From Pseudomonadota bacterium (lineage in GTDB: Archaea > Thermoplasmatota > SW-10-69-26 > JACQPN01 > JAJPHT01), in contig JAJPHT010000019.1 of the NCBI GenBank assembly GCA_021325135.1, positions 1-64,000 of the forward strand: a stretch of DNA of 64,000 bases. The letters are read 5' to 3'. This document shows, in pieces, positions 16,271 to 24,638 of this stretch. A program made the translations under genes and the position numbers. Below the pieces are notes generated by a model, which saw only the letters and a list, made by a program, of their open reading frames with translations, ran no database searches and was not told the DNA's origin. How positions within the stretch are numbered: the first letter of the stretch is position 1; each line of letters opens with the position of its first letter.

Positions 16271-16885
16271 TTAGATGCGCAACAAGGCCCGCAGCGGCGC
16301 GGCGTCCATGTCGACCCAGTTCACGGGCGCGGCCAGCAGCTCGTAGCGGCCGGCGTTGACGTCGTCAAGGCGCAGGTTCTCGACGTTGACGATGCCCGCG
16401 GCGGCCAGCGCGTGGTGGATGGCGAGGTCCTTGGAGTCCCACGGGTCGACGCTGGCCTGGTCGACGCCCACGAGGCGCACGCCCGCGCGGCGCAGGAGCG
16501 CGATGGCGTCGGGCGTCAGCACGGGGAAGCGCTTCTCGAAGGCCGTGGGGTCGCTGTGGGCGCGCGTCTTCACGAGCACGCGCGGCGCGGCGGCGAGGTC
16601 GAGCCCCGCGAAGAGGGATGCGCCCAGCGAGGAGCGGCCCACGGCATCCACCACGAGGGCCGGGCCCACGAAGGCATCCAGCGCGAGCCCGCCAACGCGG
16701 GCGCCGCGGGCGTCGAAGTGGTAGGGCGCGTCGACGTGCGTCCCCACGTGGGCGCTCGCGCGGGTCCAGCCCACGTTCACGCTGGCCCCCTGCGCGAGGA
16801 TCGCGGTCCAGCCGCAGGAGAAGGGCTCGTCGCCCGGCCAGGCGGCCGTGGCCGGCGTCACGGGCTGGGAGATGTCCAGGAGCAT
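16271..16885 (-). CDS. Cyclase-family metal-dependent hydrolase (kynurenine formamidase-like)
   Basis: 204 residues. The metal-binding motif HVGTHVDAPYHF (about residues 46-57, HxGTHxDxPxH) defines the Cyclase/KynB family (PF04199). The N-terminal DISQPVTPATAAWPGDEP and the later VLVKTRAHSD and VGVDQASVDPW fit as well. Members hydrolyse arylformamides or related amides. No tryptophan-catabolism genes are adjacent, so the substrate is open. Divergent from the IscA-type gene. Confidence 0.82.
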   Translation of the reverse strand: MLLDISQPVTPATAAWPGDEPFSCGWTAILAQGASVNVGWTRASAHVGTHVDAPYHFDARGARVGGLALDAFVGPALVVDAVGRSSLGASLFAGLDLAAAPRVLVKTRAHSDPTAFEKRFPVLTPDAIALLRRAGVRLVGVDQASVDPWDSKDLAIHHALAAAGIVNVENLRLDDVNAGRYELLAAPVNWVDMDAAPLRALLRI

Positions 16886-16960
16886 GCTTCCGACCCCGGG
16901 AGTATCCCGCCGGCCACCGTCAGCTTTTTGAAGAAGACTCCCTACTTGGGTTCGACGAGC

Positions 16961-17308
16961 ATGACGACCACCGTCACCGAGAACCCCGTCTTCACCCTCA
17001 CGCCCAAGGCGGCCGAGATGGTCAAGACCATCATGAAGAACGAGGGCAAGGAGAGCGCGGGCCTGCGCGTCTCCGTCATGCCCGGCGGCTGCTCCGGCTA
17101 CACCTACGGCCTGGACTTCGCCGACGCCAGCGAGGCGGAGGACATCGTCGTCGAGCAGCACGGCGTGAAGGTCTTCATCAACGAAGACATCGAGCCCCTC
17201 ATCTCCGGCGCGAAGCTGGACTTCGTGGAGTCGCTGCAGGGCGCGGGCTTCGTGCTCGACAACCCCAACGCGACCAGCCACTGCGGCTGCGGCAAGTCCT
17301 TCATGTGA
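16961..17308 (+). CDS. Iron-sulfur cluster assembly accessory protein (HesB/IscA family)
   Basis: 115 residues, typical A-type carrier length. The three conserved Cys are present: GGCSGYTYGL (about residue 45) and SHCGCGKSF at the C-terminus. The protein delivers or stores Fe-S clusters. The start MTTTVTENPVFTLTPKAAEM was chosen as the only ATG giving the normal N-terminus. Confidence 0.92.
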   Translation: MTTTVTENPVFTLTPKAAEMVKTIMKNEGKESAGLRVSVMPGGCSGYTYGLDFADASEAEDIVVEQHGVKVFINEDIEPLISGAKLDFVESLQGAGFVLDNPNATSHCGCGKSFM

Positions 17309-17359
17309 GGCTCGGGTTCAAATAGGTGGACCCGGGACCCCATCTTGTCTCGGATAGGC

Positions 17360-17779
17360 TCATTGCTGCGCGCCCGCAGCGTTTTCTGACCCTTCTTGGC
17401 CCAGCGCGGGCTCCGCGTCGGCGCCCTCCTCGCCCGCGAGCTTCGCGGCGATGGCGGCCTTGAGGTCCTCGGCGCCCAGCCCCTGCGTCTGGAGGCCCAG
17501 CGCCTCGGCGCGCTTCACCAGGTCCTCTCGCGGCGGGTCGCCCATGGCGCGGATGTAGTCCTCGCGCTTGCGCTCGAACTCCTGCTGCTTCGCGAGGGCG
17601 CGCTCGTCCTCGTCCTGGAAGGCGTCCACGACCTGGCTCTTCGCGGCGTCCAGCTGCGCCTTGGCCTGCCCCACGCGGCGCGCAAGCTCGGGGAGCCTGT
17701 CGGCGCCGAAGAGCACCACGAGGAGCACCAGGATCAGCGCGACCTCGGAGGGCCCCAGGTTCAGCAGGGCGGGCCACAT
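17360..17779 (-). CDS. tatA: Twin-arginine translocase subunit TatA/TatB type
   Basis: 139 residues. The N-terminal membrane helix SEVALILVLLVVLFGADRLPELARRVGQ, with the FG hinge and following amphipathic helix, is the TatA/B/E signature. A long charged C-terminal tail (about residues 50-139) ends with GSENAAGAQQ. It forms the pore or part of the receptor for folded exported proteins. No tatC is visible in the window. Confidence 0.9.
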   Translation of the reverse strand: MWPALLNLGPSEVALILVLLVVLFGADRLPELARRVGQAKAQLDAAKSQVVDAFQDEDERALAKQQEFERKREDYIRAMGDPPREDLVKRAEALGLQTQGLGAEDLKAAIAAKLAGEEGADAEPALGQEGSENAAGAQQ

Positions 17780-17882
17780 GGGCGCGTCCGCCTAGCCGGG
17801 GCGCGGCATAGACGTTGCCATGGAGCAGACGTCCGAGCCGTGTTCCAGAGCCGTCTTCGGCGCTCCTGAGCACGCCCGCTGC

Positions 17883-19292
17883 ATGACGCGCCTCCTGGGC
17901 ACGCTCGCCGTCGTCCTCCTGCTTGCCTCCGGCGCAGGCCCCGTGCTCGCTTCGCACGCGCAGACGGTGAACGGCTGGACGCTGACGTTCCAGAGCCGCA
18001 ACGGCAACGAGTGGTGGGTCGAGGCGGTGGTGGGCGGCGCGTCGGCGTCGCAGGTGACGCGCGTCGAGGCCATGGACACGGGCGGCCCGTGGGTCGAATT
18101 GACGAAGCGCGCCTGGGGCTCGTGGGCCGCGAGCTTCCACGTCGAGCCGGGCCACACGGTGCGATTCCGCGCGACGATGCCCGACGGGACGCAGGTCCTC
18201 AGCTGCGCCTTCACGCACCCCGCGGGCGTCGAGCAGTGCGGCGCGTTCGCCGCGACGTTCACCGGCGTGGGCGGCAACGAGTGGTGGGTGCAGGCCCACG
18301 TCACGGCGAGCCTGCCGCTTGCGGGCGTCGACGCGCGCGTGGACGGCGGCGCGTGGCAGCCGCTCACGCTGCGAAGCTGGGGCGACTGGGCCGCGAGCCT
18401 CCACGTCCCCAACGGCAGCCTCGTCGAGCTTCGCGCCCGCAGCCAGGACGGCCAGGAGGACGTGTCGGGCGCGTACCGCTGGCCCGACGCCACGCCCGCG
18501 CAGGGCGGCGCCCCCGGCTTCCGCGCGGGCTTCCGCCCCGTGGCGGGCAACGAGTGGTGGGTCGAGACCTACGTCGACGCCGACCGCCCGCTGGCCAAGG
18601 TGCAGGCGCGCATCGAAGGGCTCGGCTGGCACGACCTGGCGAAGACATCCTGGGGCTCGTGGGCCGCGAGCTTCCACGTGCCCGAGGGCAGCCTCGTGCG
18701 CTTCCGCGCCATCGCGGGCGACGGCGCGACCAACGAGAGCGGGCTCTACCGCTGGCCCGGCGCGACGCCCGCGGGCCCGTGGCCGCGCGAGGGGAGCTTC
18801 GCGACGTTCCACAGCGAGGCGGGCGAGCGCTCGCCCAGCGGCGACTTTGCCGCATGGGACGAGGTCAACGTGAGCTTCGCCTTCTCTCGGGGCCAGTGGA
18901 GCGCCTCGTGCGAGGGCTGGCACTACGAGTCGCACGGCGAAGGCACACCCACCAACCGCACGCGCATCCTCTCGACGGTCCCGGGCGCGCCACCCACCGG
19001 CCCGCCGCGCACGAGCGCGGGCGCCAACGTCACCGTGCAGGCGCTCACGGGGTGCGACGACGGCTGGCCCTGGGGCAACCTCACCGTGCAGGGCCCCGCG
19101 ACGCGCGCCACCAACCAGAGCGGGCAGCCGGTCGCCGCCTCGGGCTGGCGCGGCGCGTTCGAGCCCGAATGCCAATGCCAGAGCGCGGAGGCGACGTGGA
19201 GCGACGCCAGCGGCGTCACGCTCGCCTGGTCGTTCAGCGGCCTCACCACGTGGCAGCGCGGCTGGCTGAAGGACACGGACTCGCCGCTCTGA
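17883..19292 (+). CDS. Secreted protein with three tandem GNEWWV repeats
   Basis: 469 residues. Signal peptide at 1-24 (MTRLLGTLAVVLLLASGAGP, cleavage near VLASHA). Three repeats of about 95 residues follow, each opening with NEWWVEA/NEWWVQA/NEWWVET, passing a W-x-x-L/WGSWAASFHV core and ending in RFRA/ELRA. They look like beta-sandwich, expansin- or CBM-like modules. A Cys-containing C-terminal domain of about 170 residues (CEGWHYESHG ... CQCQSAEATW) is unassigned. Carbohydrate binding at the cell surface is a guess. Confidence 0.75.
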   Translation: MTRLLGTLAVVLLLASGAGPVLASHAQTVNGWTLTFQSRNGNEWWVEAVVGGASASQVTRVEAMDTGGPWVELTKRAWGSWAASFHVEPGHTVRFRATMPDGTQVLSCAFTHPAGVEQCGAFAATFTGVGGNEWWVQAHVTASLPLAGVDARVDGGAWQPLTLRSWGDWAASLHVPNGSLVELRARSQDGQEDVSGAYRWPDATPAQGGAPGFRAGFRPVAGNEWWVETYVDADRPLAKVQARIEGLGWHDLAKTSWGSWAASFHVPEGSLVRFRAIAGDGATNESGLYRWPGATPAGPWPREGSFATFHSEAGERSPSGDFAAWDEVNVSFAFSRGQWSASCEGWHYESHGEGTPTNRTRILSTVPGAPPTGPPRTSAGANVTVQALTGCDDGWPWGNLTVQGPATRATNQSGQPVAASGWRGAFEPECQCQSAEATWSDASGVTLAWSFSGLTTWQRGWLKDTDSPL

Positions 19293-19294
19293 GC

Positions 19295-20488
19295 TTACCA
19301 GAGGTGGACCTCGACGGCGCTTCCCGCGGGGAGCGTCGCGCCCTCGGGCACGCCGATCCAGCCGTCGCTCCCGGCCATGCTGGTGAGCGAGCCGCTCCCC
19401 TTGAACGTCGTCGAGGCGCGGCCCCCCTCCAGCCTCACGGGCAGGAATTGATATCGGTCCGGCTCGCCGCGGACCTCGTGCGCGAGCGTCGCGGGGATCG
19501 AGCGCGCCTCGGGCGGGGGCAGCCCCGCGAGGCGCCGCACCACGGGCACGACGAAGAGGTGCGCGTTGGAGAGCGCGCTCGTGGGGTTCCCCGGGAGGCC
19601 GACGACGAGGCATGCGCCGATGCGGCCCGCCAGCAGGGGCTTGCCCGGCTTCACGCGCACGCCGTGGAGCATCACCTCGCCCTCGGCCCGCAGCGCGTCG
19701 GCCGCCAGGTCGCGCTTCCCCACCGAGGCGCCTCCCGCGAGCACGACGAGGTCGTGGCTCGTGGCGGCGGTCCGCAGCGCCGCGCGCTGCGCCTCGATCT
19801 CGTCGGGGAGCGGGGGCATCGCCTCGACCTCGGCGCCCGCGGAGACCAGGAGCGCGGCGAGGCTCGTGGAGTTGCTGTCGTAGACGCGCCACGGCTGCGG
19901 CGGCTCGCCGGGCCTCAGAAGCTCGTCGCCGCTGGCGAAGAGCGCGACGCGCGGCCGCGAGAGGGCCTTCACGCGCGCGCGGCCCACGGACGCCAGCAGG
20001 CCCAGGCGCGCGGGCGTGAGCGCCTCGCCGCGCGAGACGACGGGCGCGCCCCGGGCCAGGTCCACGCCCGCGGGGTCCACGAACTGGCGGGGCCGCGGCG
20101 CGACGCGAAGCTCCACGAGCCCGCCCGACTCGCTGGCGTCCTCGACGCGCGCCACCGCGTCCGCGCCGGGCGGCAGGGGCGCGCCCGTGGCGATGCGCGC
20201 GGCCTCCCTGGGGCCCACGCTCGGAAGGGCGCTGGCACCCGCGGCGATCTCGCCCACGACGCGGCGCGGGGCGGTGCCGTCGGCTGCGCGCACCGCGTAG
20301 CCGTCCATGGTGGAGCGGTCGAAGGGGGGCACCGCGACGGGGGCCGCGACGTCCTCGGCGCACGCGCGGCCCGCGGCCTCCAGCAGGGGGAGCTCCTCCG
20401 CCCGCTCCACGGGCGAGGCCGCGGCCAGGAGCCGCGAGAGGGCCTCCTCCTTGGAGACCAGCGCGCCAAAGGGGCGCATGCCGTGCAT
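19295..20488 (-). CDS. moeA: Molybdopterin molybdenumtransferase MoeA
   Basis: 397 residues. MoeA inserts molybdate (or tungstate) into adenylylated molybdopterin. Signature segments: PPFDRSTMDGYAVRA, IATGAPLPPGADAVARVED, ALFASGDELLRPGE, VVLAGGASVGKRD and VVGLPGNPTSALSN. The MHGMRPF start lies near a shared divergent TATA element; the second Met (20479) is an alternative. It ends 3 nt from the stop of the convergent secreted-repeat gene. Confidence 0.95.
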   Translation of the reverse strand: MHGMRPFGALVSKEEALSRLLAAASPVERAEELPLLEAAGRACAEDVAAPVAVPPFDRSTMDGYAVRAADGTAPRRVVGEIAAGASALPSVGPREAARIATGAPLPPGADAVARVEDASESGGLVELRVAPRPRQFVDPAGVDLARGAPVVSRGEALTPARLGLLASVGRARVKALSRPRVALFASGDELLRPGEPPQPWRVYDSNSTSLAALLVSAGAEVEAMPPLPDEIEAQRAALRTAATSHDLVVLAGGASVGKRDLAADALRAEGEVMLHGVRVKPGKPLLAGRIGACLVVGLPGNPTSALSNAHLFVVPVVRRLAGLPPPEARSIPATLAHEVRGEPDRYQFLPVRLEGGRASTTFKGSGSLTSMAGSDGWIGVPEGATLPAGSAVEVHLW

Positions 20489-20515
20489 GGGCGGCCATCC
20501 CCCGAGGGCCCCCTT

Positions 20516-20526
20516 GGATTTATCTA
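20516..20526. promoter_or_regulatory. Divergent TATA-like element between moeA and the HVO_0476-type gene
   Basis: GGATTTATCTA lies 28 nt upstream of the ATG at 20550 (plus strand) and about 34 nt upstream of moeA (minus strand). Spacing fits leaderless or nearly leaderless messages. Confidence 0.45.
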
Positions 20527-20549
20527 GGCGAACCCTCCTCGCCGCGCCG

Positions 20550-21260
20550 ATGCCCGCCGCGGAGCCCCCCAGCGCGATCACGACGTCGTGCCCCGGCTGC
20601 GGCCAGGAGACCATCCACGCGGTGCTGCGCGCCACCATGGGCACCAAGGGGCAGTTCCTCACCTTCGACGGCACCGTGGAGTGCTCCGAGTGCGGCCGCG
20701 TCCACCACGCGCTGGTGCGCGAGCCCAAGCCCGTGGAGGTGCCCATCGTCGTGAGCCGCGGCGAGCAGTCGCACCGCGCCAAGGTCGAGCTTCCCGGGGA
20801 CGACGAGCTCTCCGTGGGCGAGGCGCTGGTGGTCGACGGGAAGACGTGCAAGCTCACCGGCATCGAGTCCAGGGACATGCGCCGCGTCGACGCCGCCGCC
20901 GTCTCCGACGTGCTCACCCTCTGGGCCAAGGAGTTCGAGGAGATCCCCGTCGGCTTCGCCATCAACCTGGGCAAGAAGACCATCACCAAGGTCGTCGCCG
21001 CGCCCCCCGGGCAGGAGTTCAGCGTGGGCGAGGAGTTCGTCTTCGGCCGCCTGCGCGTGACCGTCCACGCCATCAAGACCGAGGAGCGCCTCCTCAAGCG
21101 CGGCAGCGCGGAGGCCGGCGAGATCAAGCGCGTCTTCGCGCAGCCCACCCCCCTGGGCGGCGAGAAGTACCGCCCCCCCAAGGCCCAGCGCGACCAATCC
21201 CGGCGCGACAAGGAGCGGGCAGCGGGGGGCTCGCCCCGCGGCCGGAGGCCGGGCGAGTGA
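20550..21260 (+). CDS. HVO_0476 family zinc-finger protein
   Basis: 236 residues. The N-terminal zinc ribbon CPGCGQETIHAVL ... VECSECGRVHHAL (two CxxC) is followed by domains with VPIVVSRGEQSHRAKVELPG and DELSVGEALVVDGKTCKLTG, typical of this archaeal-only family. The Lys/Arg-rich C-terminal tail suggests nucleic-acid contact. Cellular function is not established. Its stop overlaps the FolD GTG start (GTGA), so the two are co-translated. Confidence 0.82.
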   Translation: MPAAEPPSAITTSCPGCGQETIHAVLRATMGTKGQFLTFDGTVECSECGRVHHALVREPKPVEVPIVVSRGEQSHRAKVELPGDDELSVGEALVVDGKTCKLTGIESRDMRRVDAAAVSDVLTLWAKEFEEIPVGFAINLGKKTITKVVAAPPGQEFSVGEEFVFGRLRVTVHAIKTEERLLKRGSAEAGEIKRVFAQPTPLGGEKYRPPKAQRDQSRRDKERAAGGSPRGRRPGE

Positions 21261-22099
21261 GCGCGCGCCTCCTGGACGGCAAGGCCATCGCGGCCGAGAT
21301 CCGCGCCGACATCGCGCGCCGCGTCAAGGCCTCCGGCCGCCAGCCGGGCCTCGCCGTCATCCTCGTGGGGGACGACCCCGCGAGCCACACCTACGTCGCC
21401 AGCAAGGAGAAGGCCGCCAGGGAGTGCGGCTTCCACAGCGTCGTCGAGCGCTACCCCGCCGACATGGCCGAGGCCGCTTTGCTATCACGGGTCGCGGCGC
21501 TCAACGCGGACCCGCGCATCCACGGCTTCTTCGTGCAGTTCCCGGTCCCCCGCCAGATCGACGGCGAGAAGGTGATGCGCGCCGTCTCGCCCGACAAGGA
21601 CGTGGACGGCTTCCACCCCCTGAACCAGGGGCTCCTCCTCCAGGGGCAGCCGCGCTTCCTCAGCGCCACGCCTCGCGGCGTCGTCGAGCTGATCGCCCGC
21701 GCGGGCGGCGCCGCCGGCAAGCGCGTCGTCGTCCTCGGCCGCAGCAACACCGTGGGCAAGCCCCTGGCGGCTGCGCTCATGAACAAGGGCCCGCGCGGCG
21801 ACGCCACCGTCACCGTCGCGCACTCGCGCACGCCCGACCTCGCGCGGCTCTGCCGGGAGGCCGACGTGCTGGTGGCCGCCATGGGGCAGCCGCGCCTCGT
21901 GAAGGCCGACTGGGTGAAGCCCGGCGCGGTCGTCGTCGACGTGGGCACCTCGCGCGTCGAGGGCAAGCTCGTGGGCGACGTGGACTTCGAGGCCGTCAAG
22001 GAGGTCGCCGGCTGGATCACGCCCGTGCCCGGCGGCGTGGGGCCCATGACCATCGCGATGCTCATGCTCAACACGCTGGAAGCCGCGGGCATCCCGTAG
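21257..22099 (+). CDS. folD: Bifunctional methylenetetrahydrofolate dehydrogenase/cyclohydrolase FolD
   Basis: 280 residues. FolD oxidises methylene-THF to methenyl-THF and hydrolyses it to formyl-THF. Motifs: SHTYVASKEKAARECGFHS (catalytic Lys), VQFPVPRQID, SPDKDVDGFHP, VVVLGRSNTVGKPLA (Rossmann dinucleotide site) and TPVPGGVGPMTIAMLM. The GTG start at 21257 overlaps the previous stop. Confidence 0.97.
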   Translation: MSARLLDGKAIAAEIRADIARRVKASGRQPGLAVILVGDDPASHTYVASKEKAARECGFHSVVERYPADMAEAALLSRVAALNADPRIHGFFVQFPVPRQIDGEKVMRAVSPDKDVDGFHPLNQGLLLQGQPRFLSATPRGVVELIARAGGAAGKRVVVLGRSNTVGKPLAAALMNKGPRGDATVTVAHSRTPDLARLCREADVLVAAMGQPRLVKADWVKPGAVVVDVGTSRVEGKLVGDVDFEAVKEVAGWITPVPGGVGPMTIAMLMLNTLEAAGIP

Positions 22100-22152
22100 G
22101 CTCAAAGCCTCCATCCAATGAGGGGAATACCCCCCGGCCGCACCCGGGACGC

Positions 22153-22818
22153 ATGCGCTCCGCGCTGGTCCTCGCGCTCCTGGCCCTCCTCGTCGCCGCC
22201 CCCCTCGCCGCCGCCCAGGTCCCCCTCCCCGACCCCTCGGGCGTCGTCGACACGGCGTGCGCGGCGGTGGGCGGCGTCTCCCCCGACGCGCGCGACAAGC
22301 TGCCGGTCTGCCCCCGGGCGGACCCCGCGCCCGCGCAGCCCGCGGACCCGGAGCACCAGCACGACCACCCCGCCGCGCCCCCCGCGACGCCGCAGGACGC
22401 GCCGGCGCTCGCGCAGGACGCCGTGGACGCCGCCCAGGGCGCCGCGCAGGACCCCGGAAGCGCGCCCGACCGCGTCGCGGCCTTCGTCGCCACGCTCGTC
22501 CAGTTCGTGAAGGACCTGCTCCACCTCCCCGTGCAGGGCCTCGACGCGAGCCTGGCCGGGCTGGGCCACGCCAAGGCGGCCGTCTCCTCGGCGGCCGCCG
22601 GCGCGGCCCACGCGGCGGGCGGCGCGGCCGGCGCCGTGAAGGGCGCGCTGGCCCACGCGACGCACGCGGCCCTCGACGCGGTGCGCGGCCTCCTCCACCA
22701 TGCGGCGCCTGCGCAGAAGGGCTCGGCACCGACGCAGCTTCCCCAGGTCGGGCGCGCCGCGAGGCAGCCCCTGGGCCTGCTGCGCGACGTGGCCTCCCGG
22801 GCCGCGGCGGTCCCGTAG
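22153..22818 (+). CDS. Secreted Ala-rich protein of unknown function
   Basis: 221 residues. Signal peptide MRSALVLALLALLVAAPLAA with a cleavage site near AAAQV. The mature part is rich in Ala, Gly, His and Asp. It includes an HDHP-containing acidic stretch (DPEHQHDHPAAPPA) that could bind metal, and a long amphipathic Ala-helix region. No recognised domain. Confidence 0.6.
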   Translation: MRSALVLALLALLVAAPLAAAQVPLPDPSGVVDTACAAVGGVSPDARDKLPVCPRADPAPAQPADPEHQHDHPAAPPATPQDAPALAQDAVDAAQGAAQDPGSAPDRVAAFVATLVQFVKDLLHLPVQGLDASLAGLGHAKAAVSSAAAGAAHAAGGAAGAVKGALAHATHAALDAVRGLLHHAAPAQKGSAPTQLPQVGRAARQPLGLLRDVASRAAAVP

Positions 22819-22860
22819 CGCAGCCCTTATGGGACGCGCCCGGCCTCGCCACGCGGCAAG

Positions 22861-24471
22861 GTGCCGGGCGTGAGCGGACGGAAGGCCTTGGTCGCCATCG
22901 CGAACCTGGGCCTGGGCGCCCTCCTGGGCCTCGTGATCCTCAAGATCACGGCCGTCTACTTCGGGCCCGAGGACCTGGGCGACGTCGAGTTCGCCACGAG
23001 CATCCTGGGCATGCTCTACCTGCTCACCGACCTCAACATGTCGGACGCGCACGTGAAGCGCGTCTCGCAGGGCGAGCACGAGGGCGACTGCTTCGCGACC
23101 TTCGCCGCCTTCAAGATCGTCTCCACCGCCCTCTTCGTGCTGCTCTCCGCGGGCATCCTGTGGCTCTACGTGGGCGTCCTGGGCAAGCCCCTGGTGTCGA
23201 CGAGCCTCGACGTCATGGTGGTCACCATCGTCTACTACGTCGCGCGGAGCGTCTGCATCGTCCCGCAGTCCACCTTCGAGGCCAAGCAGCAGATCGCCAA
23301 GACGCAGGCCGGCTCCCTGGTGGAGACGTTCGTGCGCTTCCTGCTGACGGCCCTCTTCGCCCTCGTGCTGGCGGCGCTGGCCTCCCACGCGGGCCCCCTC
23401 GTGGGCCGCGTCTCGCCGGACAACGCGCTCTGGCGCTGGGTCGCCGCGCACCCCAGCGGCGCGCTCGCGCTGACGTTCACCCTGAGCGCCGTCGCCAACG
23501 CGGTCGTGAGCCTGTGGCTGCTGCGCCGCGCGCTGGAGAAGGGGCGCTTCCGCTGGGACCTCCTCCAGAGCTACTTCCGCTTCGCGATCCCCCTCTTCAG
23601 CGTCGCCGCGTTCAGCATCGTCTCGGTGAACATCGACCGCATCGCGCTGGGCTTCTTCGGCAGCAACGTGGACACCGCCGACTTCGGCGCGCTGCGGCGC
23701 GTCGTCATGGTCATCGACGGCATCGGCGCGGCGGTCGGCCTCCTTCTGCTGCCGCGCCTCTCCAGCCTCACGGCGGAGCAGGCCCACGGCGAGGCGCACC
23801 AGACCATGGACCGCAGCCTGCGCTATCTTTCCATGCTCATCGTCCCCATGACGGCGTTCCTGGCGGTCTTCCCCGTCCCCATCATCACGCTCGTGCTCGC
23901 GAACGCCTGGACTGACAGCGCCTACGTCCTCAGCGTGCTCGCCTTCTGGGTTCTGGTCACGACGCTGGCGCGGCCGTACATCTACTTCGTCATGGGCGCG
24001 GACCGGCCCGGCGCCGTCGCGCGGATCGGCATCGTCACCTCGCTGCTCAACATCGCGCTCATCCTCGTCCTGGTCCCCACCGACGTGAAGTCGCTGGGCA
24101 TCCGCCTCTTCGGCCTGCGCGCCATGGGCGCCGCCATCGGGACGCTGATCTCGGGCGTCGTCTACCTCGTCATGATCCAGCGCGAGACGCGGCAGGCCCT
24201 GGGCTATCACCCGCCCGCGCACACGTGGTGGCACCTGGCGGCAGCCGCCGTCATGTCGGGCGCGCTCCTGGCCCTGGACGCCTTCACGCCGCTGCACCTC
24301 GCGCGCTGGTGGTCGTTCCCCCTCTACGCAGTCCTGGGCGCCGCGGTCTACTTCGCCGCGCTCTTCGCCATGCGCGAGTTCACGGCGGACGACTACCGCT
24401 GGATCCGCGACGCGGTGCATCCGGGCGAGATGCTGCGCTACCTGCGCGCCGAGCTGCGGGATGAGGAGTAG
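22861..24471 (+). CDS. Polysaccharide flippase (Wzx/MOP superfamily)
   Basis: 536 residues from a GTG, about 14 membrane segments. The opening ALVAIANLGLGALLGLVILK and YFGPEDLGDVEFATSILGML resemble polysaccharide biosynthesis proteins of the MOP exporter superfamily. These flip lipid-linked oligosaccharides across the membrane. It is the first gene of a 23-kb glycan locus and is followed by a perfect hairpin. Confidence 0.85.
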   Translation: MPGVSGRKALVAIANLGLGALLGLVILKITAVYFGPEDLGDVEFATSILGMLYLLTDLNMSDAHVKRVSQGEHEGDCFATFAAFKIVSTALFVLLSAGILWLYVGVLGKPLVSTSLDVMVVTIVYYVARSVCIVPQSTFEAKQQIAKTQAGSLVETFVRFLLTALFALVLAALASHAGPLVGRVSPDNALWRWVAAHPSGALALTFTLSAVANAVVSLWLLRRALEKGRFRWDLLQSYFRFAIPLFSVAAFSIVSVNIDRIALGFFGSNVDTADFGALRRVVMVIDGIGAAVGLLLLPRLSSLTAEQAHGEAHQTMDRSLRYLSMLIVPMTAFLAVFPVPIITLVLANAWTDSAYVLSVLAFWVLVTTLARPYIYFVMGADRPGAVARIGIVTSLLNIALILVLVPTDVKSLGIRLFGLRAMGAAIGTLISGVVYLVMIQRETRQALGYHPPAHTWWHLAAAAVMSGALLALDAFTPLHLARWWSFPLYAVLGAAVYFAALFAMREFTADDYRWIRDAVHPGEMLRYLRAELRDEE

Positions 24472-24515
24472 CGCTCCCTTCGCGATGGGGCGCCCCTCTG
24501 CCGGCGCCCCCGGAA

Positions 24516-24585
24516 GCAACCCGAACCCACGAACCACCGGACCAAAGGTAAGACCGTGGTCCGGTGGTTCGTGGGTTCGGGTTGC
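24516..24585. repeat. Perfect 29-bp inverted repeat
   Basis: Arms 24516-24544 and 24557-24585 are perfectly complementary with a 12-nt loop. The inner 20 nt of the left arm recur exactly at 44203-44222. It lies between the flippase stop and a GT2 start. It may be a terminator or a member of a dispersed palindromic family. Confidence 0.8.
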
Positions 24586-24638
24586 ATCGAGGAGCGCGAG
24601 CCGGGCAGATTCAAGAGAGATGTGCGCGATCCGCCCGC

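Noticed and set aside
17309..17359. T-arm-like GGGTTCAAAT after the IscA-type gene
   Set aside because: No acceptor, D or anticodon arm can be formed around it.
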